64,000 bases of DNA from Saposhnikovia divaricata (taxonomy: Eukaryota > Streptophyta > Magnoliopsida > Apiales > Apiaceae), in NCBI GenBank assembly GCA_036435485.1, contig CM071598.1, positions 195,713,148 through 195,777,147 on the forward strand, written 5' to 3'. Of the stretch, positions 46,520 through 55,820 are shown piece after piece; within the stretch, counting starts at the first letter, position 1; every line of letters starts with the position of its first letter. The position numbers were made by a program, and so were the translations under genes. The notes beneath the pieces are model-generated. The model worked only from the letters and a program-made list of their open reading frames with translations. It searched no databases and was not told the DNA's origin.

Positions 46520-48610
46520 CTAATCTTCGTCTTCATCTGCAGATTTAGGTAACACATTTAATAAAACAAAGCAAGACAAAAGGGGTTAGATATGCAAATA
46601 CTAAATATATATCCAATTTCAAAACATGTATAATACAGAAACTGTATGCCTAATTCTCACTGAACAAGTACTTGTAGAGAGAAAGCCAAAAGGCAATTGA
46701 ATAATAAACGAACCCAGTTATTTATATGTCAAAATCACCAGCATGCAAAAACTTAATAGTAGCTACTTATGTAAATTGTTGTCGCCCATTCCCTATGTGA
46801 ATAACACAATTATGTGTTGTGTGTCTGGTTATGGTAGAAAATGCAAGGATGAACCCAAAAGAAATTGTTTAGCAATATTCAGCAAAATAAGAAAAATAAA
46901 AAGTTCTTACTGCTAGGGTCCCTCCTCAAAAACCTCCTCTTTGGTTTCACCTCCACCTTTTCGCTTTAAAAATTCTTCACAGTTCTAGCATAATTGGTAA
47001 AGTAGTATACATTTGGAATTTCGGGATGCGCATCAAAGGGCACGGTTCAGATATCGGGCAGTATGGTGACAAAGGGTGTAGCTGACACCAAATAAGTTAC
47101 TACTAAGGCTTAGTTGTCTGGTTATGTTGAATTATCAATGTAATAATCAAAACAGATACTAAAGGAAGAATATAGTCTAATACTCTGAATCAGGTGACAG
47201 CCAACCCCATGAAGTAAGACCCGACTTTAAATCAATCCACCACAAACCGTAAAACAATAGTTCTTGGCAAAAATATAGCTGCATTATGGTTCTTTGAAAT
47301 GGACTAATAGACAGGTATAAACAAAATGATCTATCAGGCTTTTCACCTCTGTTTATCTAATGGCTTGCTTCGATTGTATCTTTGAGCACATACAAACTTG
47401 ATCCCATGTCTATTTAATTTTCTCCTCTCTTTTTAACTCATATTGGGAAGTCATTATTCAGGTTATGATGTATTCGTCCACACAACTAACTTTAATCTCT
47501 GACTGCAACCTAAGTACCTAACCAAATTGGTTGAATCAAAACTAACTCAGGAAGTACTAATATCATTTTTGAATGAATCCATTTTATTTTCATAGGACAC
47601 CAAAATGTGGATTTGATAGCTATCAAGGGATATTCTAATGATACCCATATGTGTCACAAGTATTTTGAGAGAATGATATATATGGTTCAAGTAGAACCAC
47701 AACAAGACAGGGTGCAGCTTATAGTTTAAGACTCGAAATGGTTCAATTAATCATTTTAACACAATCTTACATCATAAGAACCCAAACCTAACAGGTACAA
47801 GCCACATTGTACTTCATCCAAAAACCCACAATAACATCCCGTAACACATCCAACAAAAAACCTTCAAACCAAAAATTACAAACTTCTCACTTTACTAAAC
47901 CCAAATTTCTCGAAACGCGATTCCTAATAATAACCCAAAATACATAACACCCTAATTACACTATAAAAGCCCTCAAAATTCCCGAAACATGTTCTATTAA
48001 GAAAGACAAAAATTTAAGAACTACCAACATTGTTCACGGAGCACCAAATATCGATAAATAAGTTCTATTTACATAGACAAAAAATTATGAACTACCAATA
48101 TTGTTCTGAGAGAACCAAATATCGATGTTCACCACAACCAAACAAATTCACAGGTAAAAAACTAAAAATCAATACTAATAGCCACAAAAATCCAATCTTT
48201 CACAATAAAGAACCAAATTGAACAGCAAAACAACCGAAAAACACACGAAAACATTACCGAAATAACGGGCTTCATTAGCAGCCTTAGCCTTTTCGAGCAT
48301 TTTATCAAGATCTTCATTAAGCTTAACTTCCCACTTAACCAACTGATTCACAGCAATAGACCCTAATCCCATCCCCAACAAATGCTCCCAAGGATCTATT
48401 CAAATATACCAATAAACCCAAATCAGGGATATGCATATACAAACATGTAAGTATAATCTTGAAATATGTTTTATGTGTACAAGAAAGTGAGAATTGAGTG
48501 GAGAAATGAAGAAACTTACGGCGCATCAAGGGGAGTTTACGGAGGGCATTTGAGTAAATTTGGGTGCCGAAGCCGAGGAGAGCTCCGATCATCGTCGCCG
48601 TCGCCGGCAT
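46520..48610 (-). CDS. three-exon gene for an 81-residue acidic-tailed protein
   Basis: Exon 1 48520-48610, exon 2 48258-48395, exon 3 46520-46536. Donors GTAAGT and GTAATG, acceptors ATAG and GCAG, phases 1 and 1; splicing gives an uninterrupted 81-codon frame starting MPATATMIGALLGFGTQIY and ending ANEARYF then DEDED and TAG. A glycine-rich hydrophobic stretch (7-17) and another (GMGLGSIAVNQLV, about 38-50) suggest a membrane-associated protein, followed by an amphipathic helix (KLNEDLDKMLEKAKAANEA). The LMRHPWEHLLGMGLG and KAKAANE.RYF segments resemble a small conserved plant protein that I remember as mitochondrial and possibly complex I-associated, but I cannot verify that name. The last exon is only 17 nt and sits behind a 1.7-kb intron, so it is easily missed. 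Likely functional. Confidence 0.75.
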
Positions 48611-48935
48611 GTTTTTCAGGGAGTGTGGTGGTGTGGGGAGATTAGCCGGCGAGGTGAATGTGTAGCTTCTGATTTTGATTTTATTATGCCTTAACGTGTT
48701 TTTTATTTTGACTTTTTACACTATTTATTTTAAGTGTTTGATTACTAATTTACGCATAATTTATAAGATAAAATATAGTCATGAGTGATCTTGTTAGATT
48801 CGTATTTATGAGTACTTTAATACAGTAAAGTTTTTATATTTAGTACTAATACAAAATTCAAGATATTAACGATCAAAAGTGTGCGTTGGCAAACGTATTT
48901 TTTCAAACAGGAAACATATTATGAGACGGAGAGAG
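48611..48935 (-). promoter_or_regulatory. upstream region of the three-exon gene
   Basis: On the minus strand the sequence just before the ATG is GC-richer (CCTCGCCGGCTAATCTCCCC), typical of a short plant leader. AT-rich text lies beyond. No clear TATA box. The non-LTR copy inserted 340 bp upstream. Confidence 0.35.
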
Positions 48936-48949
48936 TAGTAGCTTAGAAG

Positions 48950-49744
48950 TTTTTTTTTTGATAAAAGGTGATAATTCAATACATAAAAGCCATACGGCAT
49001 CTACAAGAATGATCGGATCGATCAAACATAGAACAGGATGACACGCTCGTCTTCATAATCAAAATGAGACAAATAAGCATATGTCTGAATAAAGTGATAT
49101 ATCTATAGATACTCGCTCTACGCTCAATATCTTTCCCAAAATCCGTTTGAGCTGAAGACCAAAAATGAAGTTCCGTACAAGCTCTTATCGTTGAATCCCG
49201 AATACCTCTCACCAAGGAGAGAAAATCACACCTCTCCCGAAGGAGAGAACACCAAAACTCTCACCAATGAGAGAAATCAAACTAAACTTACAAAGAAAAT
49301 TAAACTAACAAACAATCCTTAAAATTACCAAACAAATACACCCAAACTGGATTATACTTACAAATTTTCAGATCTCGGGAACAAACCCATAAAAACAAGA
49401 TAACTCAGACTTCTTTCTAGAAGCAATGACCGAGAAGAACGAGAAATCGAAGCTCCTTGGGATTGAGATATAAGAATTTGTAGGCCAAATCGAAAAAGGT
49501 TTTTATTCCTTAGATCCGAAGGCTTTAATCCGAAAAAACAAATCAAATCTTTCCTGAAAAGGAAGATTTTTTAGGGAAATCCAAGCTCTATACAAGAAAA
49601 AGGAAATTAAATAGAGGGATGGGGCTTTCCACAGGTGAAAATCCGATGGAAGCCCCGGCTGAAAGGGGAGGCGGCTTTAGAGAGAAAGGAGAGAGTTTTT
49701 TATTTCAACTTTCAAGCAATTGTTTGTTAAAAACAAGGCTGTGT
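48950..49744 (-). mobile_element. short non-LTR retrotransposon (non-autonomous LINE-like) with 14-bp TSD
   Basis: Identical TAGTAGCTTAGAAG flanks at 48936-48949 and 49745-49758. On the minus strand the element ends ATTATCACCTTTTATC followed by a poly(A) tail (T-run 48950-48959), the usual plant L1-LINE tail, and begins near 49744 with a GC-rich leader (AAGCCGCCTCCCC, CAGCCGGGGC). About 795 bp with no APE or RT reading frame, so it was mobilised in trans. Its middle has three tandem hairpins (49204-49273). Confidence 0.85.
49204..49273 (-). repeat. three tandem hairpins inside the non-LTR element
   Basis: CCTCTCACCAAGGAGAG, CCTCTCCCGAAGGAGAG and ACTCTCACCAATGAGAG follow each other at about 25-base spacing. 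Each is a 5-7 bp stem closed by a 4-5 base loop. Two of the three loops differ while stems are kept. Confidence 0.8.
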
Positions 49745-49800
49745 TAGTAGCTTAGAAGTTAGAACCACATGTTTTTTTAATATTATAAAACTTTTTTTTT

Positions 49801-50880
49801 ACTAGCTTACAACCCATGCGATACACAGATTTTTTTTTAATATTATATGATTTTTTTCAAAAATTTGAATAATTTTTTGATGACATGAATTTTATAAGTT
49901 AAATTTTTAAATGATATGATTTGATAATAATTATAAATATAGATATAAACAAAATTATATACATATTGGCTAAAAAAAATTTTAAAAAGGAAAATTTAGT
50001 TATAAGATATAGATAAGATGATACGTTTTAGCTGAAAAAGGTAATTAGAATAATTATTATGGTATTAATTTATTGAATACAATTATCCGTGATACTATTG
50101 GAAATGAAGATGTTTTAGTAAGAAAAAATATAAAAGGTAACGTGTTTTTAGCTGAAAATGTAATTTGTTAGTTATTACTCTTAGTAATCATAATAATTTT
50201 ACTTTATTAAATATAGTTGCCCGTAGTATTTTTAGAATATGAAATGAAATCAATTATTTAGTTAAAAATAGGAAAGGTAACATGGTTTTATCAATAATAA
50301 ATATTCAAGTAAGGATAATTAAGTAAGAGAAGAAAGTTTGAAAATAAGATATTTTAGTTTGAAAATATTGAAAAGATATTATATTTTAGCTGAAAAAGGT
50401 AATCAATTAGTTATTTGTAAATATAATTTTATTAGTTTATTTTATTAATAGAATGATCCGTGATATTTTTGGAAATGAGAGGTTCTAGTCAAAAAGTTAG
50501 AAAAGATAATGTGTTTTAGCTGAAAAAAGTAATTGGTTAGTTATTAGAAACTATAATATCATTATTTTATTTTATAAAATAGAAATACATGTTTCTACCA
50601 ATAATAAATATTTAAGTAATAATAATTAAGTAAAAAAAACAAAGTTTGAAAATGAGATATTTTTGTTAGAAAATATAAAAAAGAAATTACCTTTTACTTG
50701 GAAAAGGTAATCAGTTAGTTATTAGTAATTTAATATTATTAGTTTATTTCATTAATTAGAACGACCATATTTTTGAAAAGAAGAGATTTTAGTTAAAAAA
50801 GTTAGAAAAGGTAATAGCTGAAAAAATTAATTTGTTAGTAATTATTTAGGAGAAATTGAGATATTTTAGTTAGAAAAGAT
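49801..50880 (-). mobile_element. Helitron 3' end (minus strand) with a degenerate tandem array
   Basis: The complement of 49801-49830 reads TCTGTGTATCGCATGGGTTG, TAAG, then CTAG and T, close to the common Helitron terminus. From about 49990 to 50880 a unit of roughly 120-180 bp recurs about six times, marked by TTTTAGCTGAAAAAGGTAAT, TAGTTATTA, and TTTTTGGAAATGAGA. The 5' end of the element is not identified, so linking the array to the Helitron is inference. Confidence 0.45.
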
Positions 50881-51044
50881 AAAAAAAAATAGGGATAAGT
50901 TCAAAACTACCTATGTCAACTATTGGGTTTTTAAAAATATACAGCCCAACTTTCTAAAATTCTAAAATTACCACCATACTTTTCTTAATTTTAAAAATAC
51001 GTTTTGCAACGTTTGCAACCTCATTTACAACTTCAGGGCGGCGC

Positions 51045-51300
51045 CAGCCGTGTAAGTTGCAAATGAGGTTGCAACTGAAAATTGGAAGTTGCAAATGAGG
51101 TTGCAACTGAAAACTGGAAGTTGCAAATGAGATTGCAAATGAGGTTGCAACTGAAAACTGGAAGTTGCAAATGAGGTTGCAAAAATTCAAATGAGGTTGC
51201 AACTGAAAACTGGAACTTACAATCAGAAATTCGTCTGATTGCAACCTTATATGCAACCGAAAACTGAAAACTGGAAGTTCAAGTTCCAATTTTCAGTTGC
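51045..51300. repeat. GTTGCAAATGAG minisatellite
   Basis: About seven copies of a unit near 30 bp, GAAAACTGGAAGTTGCAAAT plus GAGGTTGCAACT, with some units truncated. A translated frame over it is repetitive and not a gene. Confidence 0.9.
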
Positions 51301-51327
51301 CATTTTCGACCTGTTATTTGAAATCTA

Positions 51328-51330
<3 letters not shown>

Positions 51331-51388
<58 letters not shown>
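51331..51388. repeat. (TA)n microsatellite at the pararetrovirus junction
   Basis: About 29 TA units. The viral sequence starts directly after it, as is common for endogenous caulimovirids. Confidence 0.95.
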
Positions 51389-51390
<2 letters not shown>

Positions 51391-51846
51391 ACAGTCCAAG
51401 ATTCTACCACAGTCCATGAAAGTAAAGATCATAAAGCCTTAGTAACTCAACATGATGGTCACAGTTGTGTTGCCAGAGTCCATTTAGTCAAATGGTGGGA
51501 TAAGTTTGATATCACCCGGATAATCAACCAAGTCCAGAAAGAATTCCCATCAGTAAAACCTAGTTCAACCATTAAAGAAAAGAATGAAGATGAAGGTCCA
51601 TCATTATCTTTAGACATTTCTACTATCAACAGATTATCAGTATCAGAATTAACCACCTTGTTAAAAGCCATCCAACAAAAAACTGGTACCCTCAAAGAAG
51701 AAGCCTCTGAAGAAAATTCTCCAGATGCCAGTCAACATTCCAGTCAGAATTCAGTTTCAAATAATCCATATGGAAGTGTAGATCTACAAGACGCCCAAGA
51801 TCCATATGCATATCCGACAAGTTACTCAGACAAGTTACTCAAGTAA
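51391..51846 (+). pseudogene. pararetroviral polyprotein C-terminus
   Basis: Open in one frame from the TA-repeat junction to the TAA at 51844-51846. CVARVHLVKWWDKFD, followed by an II..V..EFPS segment, is the type of sequence that ends caulimovirid polyproteins just after RNase H. A low-complexity Ser/Gln/Asp tail follows. The rest of the polyprotein upstream is absent. Confidence 0.65.
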
Positions 51847-52249
51847 AAGACTTTACCAAAGATAAAGTAAAGATAAAGTAAATTGCTTTTACTTTCACTT
51901 TCACCCAGACAAGTTACTTGAGTGAAATGCTTTTACCAAAGTTAAAGTAATTTGCTTTTGCTTTTACTTAGTAATATGTTTCTTACTTTCACCTGTAATA
52001 ATGAAAGACATATTCCTTAGCATATTCCTTTCCATCGCCCTATATATATGGGTTTCAGTTGTAAGTTGTAGGCAGGACGAAAATTACAACTAGTTTTGTA
52101 ATTTTGCTTTGCTTTGTTCTGTAAGTTTTTCTTTTCTTCCTAGTTCTCTCGTTTGTATGCAAATCTTGTAAATAGCATAAGTAACTTCCTGTAATAAGTA
52201 ACTATTTTCAGTAATCAAGTTTTAATTAATAAAACAAATTGTTTTTGTT

Positions 52250-52440
52250 ATGCATGTTTTTGTTTAATTCTGTTTCTATTATCTCTTGCTTCTGTTCTTT
52301 ATCTTCTGTTCTTCACTTTTATTTCCCAGAAATCTCTCTTAATGAATGCATGATTTTGTTTAATTCTGTTGCTATTATCTCTTGCTTCTGTTCTTCATCT
52401 TCTGTTCTTCACTTTTATTTCCCAGAAATCTCTCTTAATG
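52250..52440 (+). repeat. 96-bp tandem duplication just before the PBS
   Basis: ATGCATG(T/A)TTTTGTTTAA through CCCAGAAATCTCTCTTAATG occurs at 52250-52345 and again at 52346-52440 with three or four differences. Confidence 0.9.
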
Positions 52441-52451
52441 GTATCAGAGCC
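52439..52451 (+). promoter_or_regulatory. tRNA-Met primer-binding site of the pararetrovirus
   Basis: TGGTATCAGAGCC, a perfect match to the plant initiator-tRNA complement used by caulimovirids. Confidence 0.85.
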
Positions 52452-52751
52452 AACCGGTAATCATTGAGTTATTGAATTTCTATGCCAAGTAATTTGCTAA
52501 TTAATTGTGTTTACAAACTGCTTCTGATTATCTCTTAGTTATTCTGCTATATTTAGTCACCAATCTTACTTAGAACCACCTACCACCTAGTGTCGTTGCC
52601 AGAAATCCGTTGTAAGTCTCAGAGTGGAGCAGTATAGGATAAGGGCGTAAGACTTAAGTATGTGTAGGTATGAGTTTGCTTAAGGTAAGAAGGTATGAAC
52701 TAAGTTCCCCTGAATCACTAGTGATAAATAGAAACAGTTAAAACAAAATTA

Positions 52752-54047
52752 ATGAATAGACTATTTAGGTCTAGTTCTTCAGTTAGCTCAAGGTCACCGT
52801 CACCGATGACTCCAATTCCGTCAATCCCAGATTTCATTAATCAGGAAGAACATAGTTATGAAAACATTAGTCAAGACTTAGGTAATTGGAATATACCCAG
52901 TATAGATCCAAAACAAATCTATCAGTCAACTTTTACAGATAATTTTAAAACTAATTACAATGTTAAAACTGTAGAAAAAATTTATGCTATTAACAAAGAA
53001 CATGAAAACTGTTCCCAATTAACAAATGAAATTATTAAAAAATATAAAAGAAAAGGTTGTAATTTCATTCACATAGGATTAATACAAGTAGCAGTAAAAC
53101 CATTATCAGTAAAAGGAATTAATTCTAGCATTCTTTTATGTTTAAGAGATGCGAGATATTTAAACTATGTCCCTAGCATATTAGGTATAATGGAATCTAG
53201 TCTCCATAATGGACCAGTCCATTTTAATTGCTTTCCAGACTTTACCCTAAGTCTGAATGACCCCCATCTATTAAAAGCATTAACATTAAATATTAAAACA
53301 GCTAGTGAAATCACTCATATGATTGAGGGATCTCAACCTCTTGCATTAATTTACAGAATTTATTATAAAACAATGAAAACCAATTTAAATATTCATGCAC
53401 TTAATAAATGTCCAAAAGACAAAACTGTTTTAATTCAAAGTAGTACTAGTGACACTAATATCCAAGTACCAAAAATGATACTTTGGAAAGATATTAACCT
53501 TCCTAGTCAATAGGTCTGAGATAATTAAATACCTCAGCCACCAATAACTAATAATATAATGAATTTAGACAACATTAAACAATATTTAGATGGAACTGTT
53601 AGGATAAGCTTTGATAACCTTGGTAATAGAAAACCATTTCCGTTAGAAGAAATAACTAATCATTCGGTTACATCATCTAGACAAGATTCAGAATTACTTA
53701 GTAAAACATCCATTAATAATAGAAAATTAAAAGGTATGATCAATGAAGGTCAAACTAGTCAACCATATTATAATCAAACCAACAATGAATCTGAAGATGA
53801 TAATGAACAATTTTCTCCTACACAATCAGATTTCGAACCTAAACCTATTAATCACCAATTAAGAGTAATAAATAAAGTAGATAAATTCAATTGGGAACTA
53901 CTAATAAGAAACTTCAATTCAAAAGAAAATAAATCGAAAAGACACCAATTTAGAGAAAATCATAGTCCCGAAGAAAGGGAAAAAATAGTTAACAAATGGA
54001 AGAAATTTTTAAGTAAAGAAAAATTAAATATTACTTTTTATAATTGA
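52752..54047 (+). pseudogene. pararetroviral ORF1 with movement-protein domain, broken
   Basis: The 52752-53513 part has a Ser/Pro-rich start, then a 30K-superfamily movement-protein core (IHIGLIQVAVKPL, SILLCLRDARYL, NGPVHFNCFPDFTLSL with its conserved Asp, GSQPLALIYRIYYK). A stop at 53511-53513 and two more stops within the next 20 bases cut the frame; the inverted copy is open at these three places. The frame resumes at 53559-54047 with a charged Asn/Ser-rich region ending in a Lys-rich segment. In the virus this protein would move virions between cells. Confidence 0.75.
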
Positions 54048-54176
54048 TATGAAAAATATCATGGTAAATGCAACGTAATTTCTAAAACACAATGGATAAA
54101 AGAAGATAGACCAAAAGTCTCATCCAGTCATCCCCCAACAGAAACAATAATTATCCTAGTCAAATATACTTTAGTT

Positions 54177-54476
54177 ATGGCTTCACCATTTAAGATATCT
54201 GATGGTAAAAATGATGAAAAGAAATTAATTGAACAAAATAATTTCACAAATCAATATTTAGTAACCATAGGTAAACAATTAGATAAAATTGAAGATAAGA
54301 TTAAAGATCCACATATTCAACAATATTTGGATCCAAATATTATTAAACAAGAATCCATCCAAAATAATGAAGAAAAACCATTAATAAATTTACCTAGTAA
54401 AAGAAAAAATCTAAGTCTATCTGATTGTGTAGGAGATAATTGTTCATTATCATCTTCAGATTCATTGTTGGTTTGA
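54177..54476 (+). pseudogene. coiled-coil-like frame downstream of viral ORF1
   Basis: Starts MASPFKISDGKNDEKK and continues with a heptad-like charged stretch (VTIGKQLDKIEDKIKD). It may be the start of the next viral ORF or coat-protein region. The last part (from about 54420) is antisense to the inverted movement-protein copy, so the true viral frame stops at the rearrangement. Confidence 0.4.
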
Positions 54477-55240
54477 TTATAATATGGTTGACTAGTTTGA
54501 CCTTCATTGATCATAACTTTTAATTTTCTATTATTAATGGATGTTTTACTAAGTAATTCTGAATCTTGTCTAGATGATGTAACCGAATGATTAGTTATTT
54601 CTTCTAACAGAAATGGTTTTCTATTACCAGGGTTATCAAAGCTTATCCTAACAGTTCCATCTAAATATTGTTTAATGTTGTCTAAATTCATTATATTATT
54701 AGTTATTGGTGGCTGAGGTATTTCATTATCTAAGACCCATTGACTAGGAAGGTTAATATCTTTCCAAAGTATCGTTTTTGGTACTTGGATATTAGCGTCA
54801 CTAGTACTACTTTGAATTAAAACAGTTTTGTCTTTTGGACATTTATTAAGTGCATGAATATTTAAATTGGTTTTCATTGTTTTATAATAAATTATGTAAA
54901 TTAATGCAAGAGGTTGAGATCCCTCAATCATATGAGTGATTTCACTAGTTGTTTTAATATTTAATATTAATGCTTTTAATAGGTGGGGGTCATTCAGACT
55001 TAGCGTAAAGTCTGGAAAGCAATTAAAATGGACTGGTCCATTATGGAGACTAGATTCCATTATACCTAATATGCTAGGGACATAGTTTAAATATCTCGCA
55101 TCTCTTAAACATAAAAGAATGCTAGAATTAATTCCTTTTACTGATAATGGTTTTACTGCTACTTGTATTAATCCTATGTGAATGAAATTACAACCTTTTC
55201 TTTTATATTTTTTAATAATTTCATTTGTTAATAGGGAACA
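54420..55240 (-). repeat. inverted copy of viral movement-protein sequence
   Basis: Reverse complement of 53010-53830, the same length (821 bp), with at least 14 mismatches seen and no indels noticed (about 98 percent). It is open across the three stops of the direct copy. The junction at 54420 falls at shared ATCTG/CAGAT bases. Spacer between arms is 589 bp (53831-54419). Confidence 0.9.
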
Positions 55241-55759
55241 TGTTAAATATAATTGATGTGTTTTAATCACTGTTTAAGTGTTACAGTGAATTATCAGAGT
55301 TTAGCTGGAAGCGGTCAGAGTTTAGTGTAAACTCTGACAGGCGGGAGCTGGACAGAGTTTAGTAAAGTCTGTCTGGGAGCAGCGCGTATGGAGTCAACAG
55401 AAGATATTAGAGATCATTTGAAGATTGATATGGAAGCGATATCTTTGAAGATTGGATAGCTATCAAAGAGATCGAGTTGACTTAGGAGACGTGTGACAAT
55501 CTGTAATTGATATCATTGTATAGCTGATTATTAGGAATATCAATTAGAGATTGAATCGAAGCTGTATGTTTTATAAATACAGTTAGGTTAACCCTAGAAG
55601 GGTATCGTGTAACGAATTATCTTTATTGTAACCTAGCAGCTCTTTGTGATAGTTTACATCACGAAGAGGTTTTAATACCAGAAGTTTTTAAGTGCATAAA
55701 CGTCTTATTTGTTAAACTCTCATACGAATTTGATTATTAATTGTGTATTCGGCCTAACA
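55241..55759 (+). repeat. 5' LTR of the Sirevirus-like element
   Basis: TGTTAAATATAATTG start and GGCCTAACA end give TGTTA...TAACA terminal repeats, 519 bp. The start coincides with the end of the viral inverted arm. TATAAATA at 55572-55579 is the likely TATA box. It contains four copies of CAGAGTTT or its complement (55293-55360). Confidence 0.8.
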
Positions 55760-55761
55760 AG

Positions 55762-55774
55762 TGGTATCAGAGCC
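55762..55774 (+). promoter_or_regulatory. primer-binding site of the Sirevirus-like element
   Basis: TGGTATCAGAGCC two bases after the LTR, complementary to initiator tRNA-Met. Confidence 0.95.
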
Positions 55775-55820
55775 AATCTGTTACTTTATTACAGGTTAAG
55801 ATCCAAACACAACAATAATC

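Larger units (their letters stand above)
51847..52751 (+). promoter_or_regulatory. pararetroviral intergenic region and leader
   Basis: Tandem near-repeats (CAAGTTACTCAAGT / AAGTTACTTGAGT with TTACCAAAG) at 51820-51960, a TATA box CCTATATATATGGG at about 52039-52052, AATAAA at 52228-52233, then a tandem duplication (see next entry) up to the PBS. The arrangement TATA, short R, polyadenylation signal, leader, PBS is that of a pregenomic RNA promoter. Confidence 0.6.
51389..55240 (+). mobile_element. rearranged endogenous pararetrovirus (Caulimoviridae)
   Basis: Order seen: a polyprotein C-terminus (51391-51846), an intergenic region with TATA box and AATAAA, a tRNA-Met primer-binding site (52439-52451), then ORF1 with a movement-protein domain and downstream coat-region-like frames, and finally an inverted copy of 821 bp. 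Having the end of one genome followed by the start of the next means the insert derives from a circular or tandem genome. Aspartic protease, RT and most of RNase H are missing. The movement-protein and genome layout suggest the Petuvirus/Florendovirus side of the family; this is a judgement from motifs. All frames are broken; it cannot be infectious as it stands. The right end is cut by the Sirevirus LTR at 55241. Confidence 0.78.

Noticed and set aside
50954..51289. 111-codon minus-strand protein
   Set aside because: Repeats of the minisatellite unit translated (LQPHLQ-type repeats).
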